Positions 42,586 through 54,571 are shown, numbered from the stretch's first letter. The stretch: DNA of 64,000 nt from Yarrowia lipolytica (GCF_001761485.1 NC_090774.1:2728001-2792000), one strand, 5' to 3'. Translations and numbers: made by a program. Notes: generated from the letters alone by a model not told the origin.

Positions 42586-43523
42586 CTTGTCAATGTCTAA
42601 TCACTGTCACAATCACTGCGTAACACGCTGACGTCGCTCTACCGGTGGTTTTGTGGTCGTTACAAACACCAGGTCGCCTTATATGTACTTGTCGTGTGGC
42701 AAGCTGTGCTGTGGAGATGCAGATGGTGTGGCCGAGGTGCGTCTGGACGAAAGCGGCGGGTGGTCACGTGAAGCTGAGGGGCGGGTCACGTGTTGGCGGA
42801 GTGTCACGCTACTGGAAAAACACGTTTTGAACCGGTCTCAAAGAGGTGCTGGTTGGTGCTGGTTGGGTGCTGCGTACGATACGCTACGTATGGGATTTGG
42901 TACGTATGCACTTTCACTGGTACGTTGGCGTCGCGCGGGGTTGAGAGAGACACACGGGATTGAGAGAGAATCGGCAAATCGACGTCGACAGATGCAACAA
43001 TGGCCGGCGCTGGTTTCAAAAGACTCGCAAAAAAGGTGCTGACGGCGGATTTGGAACTGACAAAAGCTGGGTCCAAAAAAAAGTCGAGTCCAAAATATGA
43101 GCCCCAACTCTCCTACCCACATTTTAAAAAAAAAATAAACTTTTGCCCGGACAGTCTCCCAAAAGGTTATTTTGGGATGTGTGTGGGTTAGGGTTATAGC
43201 CGTTCAGATACGCGACTCGAGGAGATATTATCCAGTTGTTTTCTTGGCCAGTCGCAGACGACAAGACGCCTGTCAGGAGAGCGTGGATAGCGTGGGTTGG
43301 ACGTGGGCGTCACGTGAACAGCAACAGACAGCCCGAGTGTCTCTCTCTCCCCTTTTTCGCATTCCACACAACCACATTGACATCACATTTCACAAACACA
43401 AGCCTGCATATTCTGAAACACCCCCTGAATGGATTCATTCAGTAGACCCTCGATTCGATTTGAAACGCGAGGTGGTTCTAGAGGCGGTGGTGAGGTCACG
43501 TGAGAGAGTGAGACAGGGTCACG

Positions 43524-43590
43524 TGAGTGAGAGGGTGAGTGAGTGAGAGGGTGAGTGAGTGAGTGAGTGAGTGAGTGGGTGAGTGAGTGC
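43524..43590. repeat. GTGA microsatellite
   Basis: GTGAGTGAGTGAGAGG-type repeats, about 67 nt. They mimic GTGAGT splice donors but are plainly low complexity. Confidence 0.85.
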
Positions 43591-44242
43591 GAGAATGAGA
43601 ACGACGAGGACATGTGAGTGGGACCCAGGGCTGGAAAAAAGGTGCGCAAGATATTCTGACCTCCGGTACTCACGCTTGCGCTTCACTCATATCGCTGATG
43701 ACAGTTGACGCTCCTAATCCTGACCTGATGCTGACCTAATCACTCATCAGACTGGATCTGGATTACTCATTGGTGTATACCAATCATTCATGTTTAGACA
43801 GAATGTGTGACTTGGTACTGATTTGTCTGGTCAGAAGCAACACGTTTTCACTATGGTACGACCACTACGAACATCTTCAGGATACTTCAGGTGGAGCTAC
43901 CAGTTGGAGACCCCGGCGTTTCACAATGGGCTGATCCAAACACCAATCTGCCGCTATCTCCAGACTCACATTAGTCACCAATTACTGCTGACAAAGTTCA
44001 CTAGACTCACCATCGTCTCCTCAATCTGAGTTGAAGCTACTTGTAGTGATTCAGAGACAGCAGAATCAGCTGATGTTGACCTGGAGCAGCAGCAGTAGGT
44101 AAGTGGAATCTGGTCTTTACAGCACCTACGTGATACTCTCAACCTTAGTTCATAAGTAAATGCAAATAAATAATCTATAGAATGCAAAGATGGCCAGAGT
44201 CGCTGGGAAGTACGGGTCCTTTGGAGACGGTGGTATTTCCGT

Positions 44243-45148
44243 CTACATGAGACCCTCGAGCGACCAGTTGAGCGGCTCGAAAAACTCGCCCTCGTCAGAC
44301 GCACTGGTCTCGCTAATGCTCTCAATGGAGTCACTATCGGAATGCAAAAGTTGGTAGTGAAGAGGCAGCGCGGACTGCGACAGCGAGTCGATGAGATTCG
44401 ACAGGTTCACGTGGTCGTCGTGGGCGTACAGCGTGGGGTGCTGTTGCAACAGAGGGAACTTGGACGGCGCCGAAGCCACATGCTCGGCCATGGGCATCAT
44501 CTCCATGTGGTGCATGTTGTTCTGGATGGGCTCCATGAGGGGGGTAAGGGGAGTGAGGGGGGGCTCTTGGGCCATGTTCTGATGATGCTGCTCCTGGTGC
44601 TGGTGCTGGTGCTGCTGATGCTGGTTCTGGTGCTGGTTCTGGTGCTGGTTCTGGTGCTGGTTCTGGTGCTGGTGCTGCTGGTGCTGCTGGTGCTGGTGCT
44701 GTTCCTGGAGAGGATCCTGCTCGAAAAAATAGTAAGGGAACTGGGGCTCGTCGAAAAAGTCGGGCTGGGCGGTGTACTCGACGGACTGTTGCTGCGGCTG
44801 CGGCTGCCCGACGATGGGCTCCACGACAGGCTCCACGACAGAAACGTTGTCCACATGCTCAACGACAGAGACGTTGTCCACAACACACTCAACGTCAGCC
44901 TTGGCCAGGTCGTCGGCCTTGGAGTCCTCCTGCTTCTGGGCGCACTTGATCACGTGGCGCTTTCGAATGTCGGCCCGCGTGAAGTTCATGGTGCAGTGGG
45001 GGCAGTTGTAGGGCCGCTCGCCGGTGTGGAGCAGCATGTGGCGTCGGGCGTGCTTGGACTTGCAATACGTCTTGGGGCACCAGATGCAGCGGAACTTGCC
45101 ATCCGCGGTGGGGATTCCCACGAGCTTGGATTTCGACTTGAGGGGCAT
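44243..45148 (-). CDS. Two-finger C2H2/C2HC zinc-finger protein with His/Gln repeat
   Basis: A 301-residue putative transcription factor. Finger 1 is C21-x2-C24-x12-H37-x3-H41, followed by the linker TGERPY and finger 2, C49-x2-C52-x12-H65-x3-C69 (a C2HC variant). Downstream is an acidic Val-rich block with repeated VDNVSVVEHV/VDNVSVVEPV, then a His/Gln/Asn repeat (QHQHQNQHQNQ type, about residues 155-200, from CAG/CAC-like DNA), Met/Pro-rich and Ser/Asp/Glu-rich tails that could activate transcription. I do not recognise an orthologue. The start at 45148 (MPLKSKSKLVGIP) comes shortly before finger 1. The His/Gln repeat length probably varies between strains. Confidence 0.85.
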   Translation of the reverse strand: MPLKSKSKLVGIPTADGKFRCIWCPKTYCKSKHARRHMLLHTGERPYNCPHCTMNFTRADIRKRHVIKCAQKQEDSKADDLAKADVECVVDNVSVVEHVDNVSVVEPVVEPIVGQPQPQQQSVEYTAQPDFFDEPQFPYYFFEQDPLQEQHQHQQHQQHQHQNQHQNQHQNQHQNQHQQHQHQHQEQHHQNMAQEPPLTPLTPLMEPIQNNMHHMEMMPMAEHVASAPSKFPLLQQHPTLYAHDDHVNLSNLIDSLSQSALPLHYQLLHSDSDSIESISETSASDEGEFFEPLNWSLEGLM

Positions 45149-47114
45149 GTTTGTGTCCTGGGGAGTTTGTGTTTGTGTCTTGGGGGTGTTTGTGTCTTGG
45201 GGTGTTTGTGTCTTGGGGGTGTTTGTGTTTGTGTTTGTGACTGGGAGGAGTTTGTGTCTGCTCAGTTCGGTCTGCTCAGCTCTGTCTTCTCAGCTCTGTC
45301 TGCTGTTCTGATTGCGACTATATTGTGATGGGGATCTCGCCATGGGGACGCCAGGAATATATACATCGTCGATTCGAGGATGGCCTGGGACAAGGTTGTC
45401 GAGATGCAGACCAGCGGTACAACGATTGGTGAATGGGGCCTTTGTCTGCAAAGTCTAAGTGTGGCGAAATGAGCAATTTGGACAAAGTCCAGGGAGACAA
45501 GGAGAGAGACAAAGAGACATCAAATGAAACGAGACAAAGACGAAACAAAGAAAACGAAACGAAAAATAAAGAAAAACAGAATAGAGAACAAAGAAAATTA
45601 AATGAAAAATTACCGACACAGACAAAGGCAAAAACAAAAAAGCGTATACATCGTGTCACCAAACAATGGGCACTGTTCTCCCCTTGCCACAAGGAATCTC
45701 AAACATACACACCGACAGGCCTGGCGACAGGAACAATACATTTGTGTCCATTTGTACGAGTACGATGACACTCCTGACGTGCTTTACATTCGGTTTCATT
45801 TCGCAGGTCGTGTTTTTAGCGGGAAATTGGGTCCAGAAATAGGTGTAAAACCACGTCAAAAGGAGAAGAGAGATAGGACAAAAATGGAGAGAAAAAGACT
45901 GACGAGATGGCCACCACTCACCTGGTACATGGTCGATTTCCAGGGCATCTTGCCCCGACTATTTTTATCTCGTGTATTCCTGCCGCAGTTGCCAGGTGAG
46001 ACACGTAATCGGGGACCAGGTTGAACTTGGTTGGGGCTCTAGCTTTTGGTCGTTCGGCTAAAGTTGCACTGCCTTTATGTGTGTATTGGTGCGTGTTAGC
46101 TGCACGCTCTTGCACCCTTGCTTTGCATAGAATATGCATCTATGCTACATGTATGTTTGCAGGACGTCGGTCATTTGGGACTCTGTCGGGGTTTCGGGGT
46201 TTGATTGTTGATCTGGCGACCAGCAGAGTGGTTGCTATTGGAGGGGCGAGGGTCGGTGGGGAACTCGTTTTTTTATTCGTTTGTTCTGGAAAGTTTTTAT
46301 TGCATTTTATTGCATTTTATTGCATTTTATTGTATTCATTTGATCTGTTTTATCTGATTATTCGAGTTGACCGAATTAACCGAATTGATGATATATATAA
46401 TTGATTTTAAATGAATGTATAAAACACGCGAGAGTCGCCGTAGAGCTCCTTAAACCCGATAAGCGCCCTGTAGACAGTTCAGCAACCGCCAGCAACCATC
46501 TGACAGTCTCTTCTCGCGACTCTGCTGAGCCCGGTGTGCACGTACTGTCATGTCAGACGTCAGAAATCAAAGATCGTCGAATATTCTACATGTTAAAACC
46601 ACCTGATCCAAATCTAGACCTTTCGACGCCCTCTCAACCGACGGGATTTGACTTGATCAATCCGACGGCCTGTAGCGTAGTATGTAGACTATACACCATC
46701 CAAAGACGGTGCCAAAGACCGCCAAAGTACACCGGTGAGCTGACACTAGGAGAAGACAAACTAAAGGTCTCGTGAGCACAAATGGAGCTATGAATCTTGT
46801 TAACAATGGGCTAGACCGGTCTTTGGACAGATGGGGTAGAAGGTAGAACGGGGCAGTATTGGCGACATGCGAAATTGGCAACATTGGCAAAATATTGGGG
46901 TAGAATGGGGACTTCAGGGTCTTCAGGGATGTAGTAAAAGATGGATTATCAACTTTGTATGTCTTCAGCACACTCAGATGTCGTTTTGGAGTCGTCGTTG
47001 TACTCTTACAAATAGACAAAACTTGTAAACAACAATGATAGCTGGACTTTTCCACGTACTTTGGCCCGGTCCAGGCGATATTGTGGACGTTTAGCTGGTG
47101 GAATCCATCGTCGA

Positions 47115-47165
47115 ACACTTTTTTGGGCTTTTTGGGCTTTTTGGGCTTTTTGGGCTTTTTGGGCT
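47115..47165. repeat. Tandem repeat, unit TTTTTGGGC
   Basis: Five consecutive 9-nt copies, followed by longer T runs interrupted by GG. Confidence 0.9.
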
Positions 47166-47412
47166 CTTTTTTGGCATTTTTTGGTGTTTTTCTTTTTGGT
47201 TTGGTTTTTTTTTTTTTTACTTTTTTATTTTGGTGAAACTCGTATCTACACAGCCATACGCTAAGGTGATGCAACGTGTCTGCTAGTTACTCGAATGACG
47301 CTAGAGATAGATGATGCGGTGTATTGGTGATTTACTCGACTTTGGAGTTTCCGTAGATATTTTTGGCAGTCAACTGGGGAAGCGGGGTATCTCTTGAGGC
47401 AAGTTAGTTGGT

Positions 47413-47485
47413 ACTTACTTATCACTTACTTATAACTTACTGATCACTTACTTATCACTTACTTAGTACTTACTCAACACTTACT
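47413..47485. repeat. ACTTACTTATC-type repeat
   Basis: About seven imperfect 10-12-nt units of the form TACTTATCACT. Confidence 0.85.
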
Positions 47486-50400
47486 GACTCACTCAGGGCG
47501 TTGTAACTCCCGACATACAAACATACAAACACCAACTCCTCGTATCGCCTGCGCCCTTCCAGCCGGTTTCAGGGCCCTCGAACTCCGACGGATTGGGTTT
47601 GCCAAGTTGCGCGCTAGCGGTCGGCGAACAACCGAGCAATCTGGGGCGGGAGAATGACACAGGAGAAGGAGAGACTTTCGTCAGGATAGATCCGGTGATT
47701 TCTTGTCGGTCGTCGTCTTTTCCGTCCCCAAAAGTTGCCTGTTCGAAAAGTCACCTACAAGTACATACTCGAGTCCTACTCAGACTCAGACCCCCACAAT
47801 CAGATTATTAATCACTTTTGAACCACAGTCACCTCGACTGCTTAAACCCGTCGTTGCTTGCGCCTCTCTCTTCCATCATGGTCCAGAACCAGGCCTAAAT
47901 CGACGAAAATCGACGAAAAGACGACGAAAAAGCCTCCTAAAAGCGACTTAAAAGCCACCCAAAAAGCCTCGCAAAATCCAATCTTAGACTCCATGGGGCT
48001 AATAATAGTGTCGCAGATTCAGGTGGAGGTGGAGTGGCGACGTCGTCACATCTATAATACCGAAATATGACTATTAGCAACATCTACCAAAATCTTCCAT
48101 CTCAACATCACATGCACAACATTTTTCATGACTCCTCCGGTAGCAACTTGACTTTGCGAAATTGTTGAGTTCAGGAGACTTGACAACAAAAGCTTATGTC
48201 ACTGCATTGCATATGTATAGTCTAATTTTGGCTTTGTTAAAACCTAATTTGAAAATGTTGCGTGACGGACAAATCTCCAACATGGGACACGTCAACACAT
48301 TTGAGGACAAAACAGACACAAAAAATAGACACAAGAACACCCGAAAATTGAAGCCAACACAAAAACAAGTGGCAAAAAGAGACAACGCGGCCCTCTCCAA
48401 CGGTTCAGGAACCCTCCGAGAGGGCGCACGCCAAGACTTGGCACGGTTTTACAAAGACAGCCCAAAGTTCCTTGTTCCCTAAACCGTCAAGCCCCAGTCG
48501 GGCCGCAGCATGCATGAAGCACGCCTGATTTATGCAAGCTCAAGGTTTGTCCTGTGTGATTGGGTCTCTTGGCGGGCAGCGCTCGGGTCGTTCATCCGAC
48601 GGCTTGGCGGTCTTGGCACTGGTCTTGGCATGCGTCCTATCCGCGACAAGCGCCGAGCTTATTGCGCAGGGTCGGCTGGGATGTGTACGCGCGACTTGAG
48701 GAGAAAGTGAAACTAAAAGAGAAAAAATGGAAAAAATGAGAAAAAATGAGAGAAAAAAAAAGAAGAAAAAAAAAACTGACAGAACCGCGTTTGAACACTG
48801 CCCGATCGACTGTGACTGACTGGGATTGACTCCTACGTGTATACCCCTCTGCCCCACATTTATTTATAAATGGTTCGATGCGGATATTCCTCGTTTCATT
48901 TGCAATTTAAATATATAATATATATACACAAATAAACACAAAATACAACCAAAAAAATCAACCAACCCCTGCCTCGATCGGGGGGTTGGGCGGTGCCAAG
49001 AAGTGTCTACTTGTAGATGCAATGTAGCTGACATTAGTACCCCGCATACAGCCTCATAACGCTCGGATACGTGTATACGTGTACATGTATGTACAAGTAC
49101 CACCGACAAAAAGAGGAAACCCCGTATATAATTGGTATAGTGTTTCAACTGAGGGGGAGAAGTTTATATTTGAGTGAGGAGGGGAGTTTGGGGGAGGTGG
49201 TTGGTAAGGCTTTCAGGAAGAGTTTTGGTCATGTGATTGGTATTTTTGGACTTGTATCTGTTGGGGCTATCGTTTGGTGTTTTCCGTTTTTCGATAGCTC
49301 TTTTTTGGGGTGATTTTGGGGTCCCTTTTCCATCCTCCAATCAGCGTCCAGTCGCAACTATAGGTAGAAAGTTTGGGTGAGGGTTGTGAGAGTTGTGAGA
49401 GTTGTGAGAGTTGCGAGGTGCGTTTATGAGTTGTGAACGTCGGTCGTCCGTCTCGGTCGTCGGTCGCCGGTCTCGGTTGTCGACGTCGGTCGTCGTATGT
49501 AATTACTCACGTTTTCTTGTCGTTGTGGTCATGGTCATGAATTTTTGCTCGTATTTTCTCGGCTAAATAAGCGAGTGTTGAATACAAAAATCGGGTTGAT
49601 CAGATTGGTTTGATTGGTTTGATTGGTCCTTCAACAATGATGCAGTAACCAGGTCGCCGATCGTCCGCGTCAGCTGTTGTTCTCAGTGCTCGTTCTGGAG
49701 TCAAGGGGTCTTTTTGTCCATAGTGATAGTCCTTTTGTCCATTAGTGATAGTCCTTTTGTCACGGAGATAGCCCGCTCCAGGGTTAGATGATCGCACTGC
49801 TTATCTTGGACTGGTGGTCGATGGTTCAAACCTCGCTTGTAGACTCCAATTCAACCGAAACTTCGCCCAAACTGTGAACGCTGAAAGGCTGACAAGAGAC
49901 ACCATAGCGCAGAGTTGCCGCAGTTACTGAGAGTTTGCGCAGGCTCAAGATAAGCCCGGCGGCTATAACTGGTGATAGCCACACTGTAGATACGGCGATG
50001 CGACTTGGTCGAGGACTGGGTCGAGGATTAACGCCTAGATCGAACGGATAAATTGAAGATAGATCAATCTGCCAACTTGATCCGTCGGCGATCCGATGAC
50101 ATGGATCTGCTGTGAGTGCCAAGTCGTCTGCTTGTTTCGAGCAGTGATAGCGTACGCGAGGTGACAGACAGGGTGCAGTCGTATACATACAGAACAAGTC
50201 CGAAACGTCGTGGTCTTCACGCAGTCATGCACCTGCGCACAGCCACGATCGTGACGTCGGTGCTATCGGGCACGAGCTACACTGAATAAGAACACGTTAG
50301 ATTATAGGGGTTGGGTAGATCGGGCGGTTGACCGGGGTTGGATACACCGGTTGGGTCGGTCGGACGGGTTGACCGGTTCGGAGTTGGCAAAGAGTTGACC

Positions 50401-50511
50401 GTTACCGAGGTGGGTTGCTGACAACTACTTGTAGCAGAGTTGTACTTTTTTGTACCGCACTTCTGTCAGTCTCCGTGTTACTCAGATTGCATTCGTTAAC
50501 ATCAGTATCGG

Positions 50512-51111
50512 CTAACTACTGCAGGTGCTTGCCGGACTCTCCTTCTTGTTGAAAGAGAAACGATCCGAGCCATCGAACCCCCGGGGAGGAGCCCGCTGGC
50601 GCTGCATCTCGCGACCCTTCTGTCGGGCCTGCGCAGCCTCGACAAAGCTCGTGGCGCTCTCCAGGGGCAGCAGCGAAAACAGTGAGACAAAGTAGGCGAG
50701 AATGGCCTGGATCACGTGTCGAATCGACGACGTGGCCTGGGCGGACATGGGTTTCTGGCCCAGCACATGGCCCTGGGTCACGTAGACGGGTTTGGCCGCA
50801 GCGCCGTGTTTCTTGATCAGTCGCTCCACGGCCCCTAGATCGGCGCCCCGCACCGTCTCCAGAAGCTTGCCGCTCTTGAACACCCCAAACGTGGGCATGG
50901 CAGACACTCCGGCGTGCGACGATGCGCCCTGGTTGTTGTCCACGTTGACCTTGTAGAACGACGCCTGGTTTTTGTATTGCTCGGCCAGCTTGGCGTAGCC
51001 CGGCGCCACCGCCTTGCATGGCCCGCACCAGTCGGCGTAGAAGTCCACCACCGACACCGTGGCGGGGTGGATGGCCTTGAAGTACTCGTCTGTGGAGGTG
51101 AGTTCTTTCAT
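50512..51111 (-). CDS. Thioredoxin-domain protein with extended C-terminus
   Basis: A 199-residue protein. Residues 1-103 form a thioredoxin fold with active site WCGPC (28-32) in VVDFYADWCGPCKAVAPGYAKLAEQY and the cis-Pro loop SAMPTFGVF (Pro73), so disulfide-reducing activity is expected. Unlike 103-110-residue cytosolic thioredoxins, it has a further 95 residues. These contain a hydrophobic helix (about 133-150, VIQAILAYFVSLFSLLPL) that could anchor it to a membrane, and a basic, low-complexity end rich in Arg/Gln/Ser. No N-terminal signal is seen, so the redox domain would face the cytosol. The start at 51111 is the first ATG in frame. Which membrane it uses cannot be told. Confidence 0.85.
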   Translation of the reverse strand: MKELTSTDEYFKAIHPATVSVVDFYADWCGPCKAVAPGYAKLAEQYKNQASFYKVNVDNNQGASSHAGVSAMPTFGVFKSGKLLETVRGADLGAVERLIKKHGAAAKPVYVTQGHVLGQKPMSAQATSSIRHVIQAILAYFVSLFSLLPLESATSFVEAAQARQKGREMQRQRAPPRGFDGSDRFSFNKKESPASTCSS

Positions 51112-51884
51112 AGTCGGAGGAGGGAACCTTGGTGGTGTTTGTGTTTATGTAATTGGGCTGTTTTGGTCAGAGAGCGAGTACTCGTGCTCGTAGTTGGGTC
51201 TGTTGTATGGTGGTGATGTACTTGTGGAATGTACTCGTACTTGTAGATACAATATGTAGGTTGCAGTGGCAAATAGGGTTGCAGTTGCTTAGTCAGACAT
51301 GGCTATTGTGGAGGAGACAGGAGGAGTGGGAGGAATTCTGAAGAGTGCATTTTGCGCGGGGCGGTGGATTTGGTGGGCGTGTTGGTTTTTGGTCTCTTTG
51401 TGCGAAATCACGATGTTCTGGATTGTGATGTTTTGAGTAGAATCCCATATCATATCCGCTATCTAAATATGGTGTGTAACAGAAGTGGAGATGGTGGAAA
51501 GTGGGGAGAAACGGGGGAAAGATAGCACACAGAAGGGATGTAGTGTGCAAAATTGTCCGCGGGGATCACCGGAAGGGTGCGTAGAGCGCCGATTATGTCA
51601 TTTCGCAACCGTAGTTTGACCACGAAGGTGTTTTGTCAGGATCGAACCGCGGTATGCAGGCCACGAGAGAAAAGCAAGCACTGCGATCTACAAGTAGGCC
51701 TGGATCTACAAGTAGCCTTGTAGTGTAGGACTCACGGTAGGAGCAATGGTCACCCGATTGTTAATCTGACAATACCGATGGATAAATCCGGGAGGTGTGA
51801 ATCAGTTGGAAGCAGTCTTGACTTGATGGCGTATTTATAGCGTCCAAAGAATTGATTTTCGTGAGGACGCTGCAAGGAGGAGTG

Positions 51885-52108
51885 CAAAAAAACCACCCAA
51901 AGAATAAAACAAAAAACACCCCCAAAACACCCCCAAAAACCCCCCCAAAAAACACCCCAAAACCCCCAAACACCCCAAAACACCCAAAAAAACACCCAAA
52001 AAACACCAAAAAATAAAACCAAAAACACCCAAAAACACCCCAAAACACCCAAAAACTCCCAAAAACTCCCAAAAACACCCCAAAAACCACCAAAAAAGAA
52101 ACAAGAAA
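51885..52108. repeat. A/C-only (G/T-only on minus) tract with many C runs
   Basis: About 220 nt almost entirely A and C on the plus strand, built from imperfect CCCCAAAACACCC units with more than 20 runs of three or more C. The minus strand is GGGTGTTTTGGGG-like and could form G-quadruplexes. It is not the Yarrowia telomere repeat. Reading frames through it encode only Phe/Gly/Val/Trp low complexity. Confidence 0.9.
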
Positions 52109-52579
52109 ACAACTCCCTCCAAAAGTACGTTTGAATCAACTCACTTCATCGCACCCATACCATCGCACCCAAGTCGTGTCTCACACCTCAGCACTCACCA
52201 CAAAGCCCTCCCTCACCGCGGTCTCCAAAGCCTGTGACTATAGCTCAAGTGATCGCAACCATGCGTTAGGCAGGGACAATACGAGACCACCAAAAAAGCA
52301 GTCTATCATCAGTCCATGCGTCAGAGGGCTCTTGTCGGGCGCACGCGTGCTGGCGACCACGTACTGTACACGCCTTGTTTCTAGGAGCAACAACTTGTCG
52401 TAAAAGAGTCTTGTCGTAAAAGAGTCCGCATTCGTCGACAGCGCTTGTGCATTTCGCTTTTTTGGATACGGAAAACGGGATCCGGAGGGCCACAGGACGT
52501 CGGAGAGTGCAAATCTAATTTGGACAACGGAATCAAGAGACAGACAGAATCAAGTGACAGACAGAAGACAAACAGAAGA

Positions 52580-52645
52580 CAACAGCAAGAGACAAAAGCA
52601 AGAGACAAAAGCAAGAGACAAAAGCAAGAGACAAAAGCAAGAGAC
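52580..52645. repeat. 13-nt minisatellite, unit GCAAGAGACAAAA
   Basis: Five near-perfect copies in a purine-rich stretch. Confidence 0.9.
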
Positions 52646-54001
52646 ACAAAACCAGATCATGGGGGAATGGAGATGTCGCTAGAAAAGTCTCGGAGAAGCC
52701 AGGTCCATTGATTTCTGTCAGAATCGGGTTCTGTTTGCGGATTGTTTCGGCGGATTGTGTGTGAATCGTTGTTTCCAACGTCCCGGGCTCAGCCTCTGTC
52801 TGTGTCGATTGCAGTCTCCGGTGGCACTCCCTCATCACCGAAAAAGGCCCGAAGAGCTGCCCCAACTCCTCCCCCCAACTCACCACTCAACCCACAGCCG
52901 GTTCACCGACTTCACCGCCAGCCTTTGTCTACGGACAATCTCCGGCCCGCTGTACCCACGTCCATGGCGCCGACCAAGTTGCATCACAAGAGTCGTTAAG
53001 CTTAACAGTCGGAGCGATGAGCGGCAGACGAGAAACCAATGCGTTTGGAGTTTGGAGTTTGAAGTTGGAGTTTGGATTTGCTGGTTGCCGTTTGCAGCTT
53101 GCCGTTGCAGTCTGGAGGTTGGAGCAAAAAGCAAGCCGCGTGACTCGACAAAGACAGAAACGAGATCCGCAGGGCCGCCGGCTGCACTTGCCGCCGCAAG
53201 CCGCCTGTCTTGAACCCTGGGCTGGAGTCCACGTTTCTTCTGGAGACGGCCGTGAATGCCTTCCTTCGGGCTTTGAAATGACGTCACCAAACAGACCTCC
53301 AGGTCACACACCGCATATGTGAATGTCTGTGGGAAGGATTAGACGATGGTGGTGTGACGAGGGTCATGTACCTTGCACAGATGTACGGCACTTGTATGGG
53401 TTGTCGTACGACCATACATTCGCGCGGACTACAGCAACTGTCGGTTGTCTGTTGTCACCTGTCGTCTTGCATTTACTTGACTTCACTTGGCATATTGGCT
53501 TTTGTCAACCGAATTGACTTCACTACTCGACATCTACTTGGACTTATTTGTTACTGGTGGCTTTTTGCCCCACCGCCAAAATAAGCACCTGCACATGGCC
53601 TCACCTGCTCAACAGATGCTGTGGTTTCTTTTTCGCATTTCTTTTTTCATATTTCTGCCTGTGGTCGTCTCTGCTGACGTGCAGCTATGCTTGCCTGTGG
53701 CGGTGGCTGGAGCATTAACTGGTGACTACTGATTGGCCAGAATAATGTTCACGCATGATCTTCACCCATTGTTGTCCTGATTCGGCCCATTGTCTCGCCT
53801 AGATTGCTACAGCTCACATGTATGGAACCTGCGCCGCACAAAAATGCCTTCGGAAGAGCGACTCCGAAGTCTGACAATGGACAAAGAGCAGAAGAAGAAA
53901 CGACCTGAAAATGCAGAGCTACTTTCGATTAGGCATGGATGGACTTCCGGGCACAGAGGTCAAAGGTGTCCAAGAATGGTGCAGATTTCCAGCTCCAGCG
54001 C

Positions 54002-54571
54002 TCAAACGCCGTGTCGAGACCTCAAACGCCGAGTCCAGAGCTCACACGCCGAGCTCTGACTCTGATCTGGACATCTGTGCTGTTCCTTGGTGAGTAAAAC
54101 GGCAAACGAAGCCAAGAGTTTGTCTCCCCGCCCTAGGACCAGGGAGCTTCCGTTAACAAGCCCTTTCTTTGCACAAGCACACAAGCCATCCACATCTTCA
54201 CACACCACGTCTGTGACGACAACCTCCTTCCTGAACCATGTTCTATAAACCAACCCTACCCCATGAACTGAGACCGTTACATGCTGCTTCCGAACTGTGC
54301 TGGGCAAGTATATCATGGCTGTGTGGAGTTTAACGGCAGGAAGCGCCATAATGTCATCGCTGACAAAGTGAGCGACATGGTCCATCCAGATGCGGTGTTT
54401 GGGCCTCTCCTGTCCATCAAGAGCTTCTGCGGTACCTGGACTTATCCTGCCCATCAGTCCACCAAGAGTCTCTGGTACATCTTGAAATGGCCATTTCGTG
54501 CCAATGTTTCGGCTTACTAAGTCGTTCCCCTGCTGAAAACAAGCAATATACAAACAGCCTTCATCTTCCAA
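54002..54571 (-). CDS. Doubtful hypothetical ORF
   Basis: A 189-codon open frame on the minus strand, the longest within a 7.6-kb region lacking clear genes. The translation includes plausible globular segments (MALPAVKLHTAMIYLPSTV, VSVHGVGLVYRTWFRKEVVV) but matches no family I know. Codon choice is unlike the strongly biased neighbours. It may be a decayed gene or chance. Confidence 0.2.
   Translation of the reverse strand: MEDEGCLYIACFQQGNDLVSRNIGTKWPFQDVPETLGGLMGRISPGTAEALDGQERPKHRIWMDHVAHFVSDDIMALPAVKLHTAMIYLPSTVRKQHVTVSVHGVGLVYRTWFRKEVVVTDVVCEDVDGLCACAKKGLVNGSSLVLGRGDKLLASFAVLLTKEQHRCPDQSQSSACELWTRRLRSRHGV

Larger units (their letters stand above)
42160..44242. other. MAP kinase upstream region and zinc-finger 3' flank
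   Basis: About 2 kb. It contains TGATCACTGTC tandem repeats (42533-42585), five CACGTG sites (42765, 42787, 43311, 43497, 43520) and a GTGA/GTGAGT microsatellite (43524-43590). A 63-codon basic ORF at 43000-43191 is too weak to call. Confidence 0.6.
45149..50511. other. Minisatellite-rich gene-poor region
   Basis: 5.4 kb with no supported gene. It holds GTTTGTGTCTTGG repeats (45160-45240), (ATTGCATTTT)3 at 46300-46333, (TTTTTGGGC)5 at 47115-47165, ACTTACTTATC repeats (47413-47485), TTGTGAGAG repeats (49383-49414), and GTCGTCGGTC repeats (49437-49495). The largest frame (46657-47274 minus, 205 codons) includes a Lys-Pro run translated from the TTTTTGGGC repeat and is not called. CTACTTGTAG elements lie at 49007 and 50425. 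Confidence 0.6.
51112..54001. other. Repeat-rich gene-poor region, left part
   Basis: It holds two CTACAAGTAG elements in an 18-bp direct repeat (51688, 51706), a 220-nt A/C-only tract (51885-52108), a 13-nt GCAAGAGACAAAA minisatellite (52580-52645) and GTTTGGAGTTTGG repeats (53040-53085). No convincing gene. Overlapping frames on both strands at 52.7-53.5 kb have no domain. Confidence 0.6.

Noticed and set aside
43000-43191. 63-codon ORF MAGAGFKRLAKKVLTADLEL, basic
   Set aside because: Good start context, but the second half is AT-rich low complexity, no family is seen and there is no clear promoter.
43640-43710. Minus-strand MSEAQA mini-exon with GTGAGT
   Set aside because: Followed by a GTGA-type repeat that creates false donors, and no acceptor box is present.
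45918-45970. Minus-strand mini-exon MPWKSTMYQ followed by GTGAGT
   Set aside because: Looks like a Yarrowia first exon, but no CTAACNCAG acceptor or coherent second exon follows.
46657-47274. 205-codon minus-strand ORF with a Lys-Pro repeat
   Set aside because: Its length depends on the TTTTTGGGC tandem repeat, and the rest has no domain or codon bias.
51620-51700. tRNA-like GGTTCGATCC on the minus strand
   Set aside because: No acceptor or anticodon stem can be formed with the flanking sequence.
51885-52108. Interstitial telomere repeat
   Set aside because: The units are CCCCAAAACACCC-like, not the Yarrowia telomeric GGGTTAGTCA.
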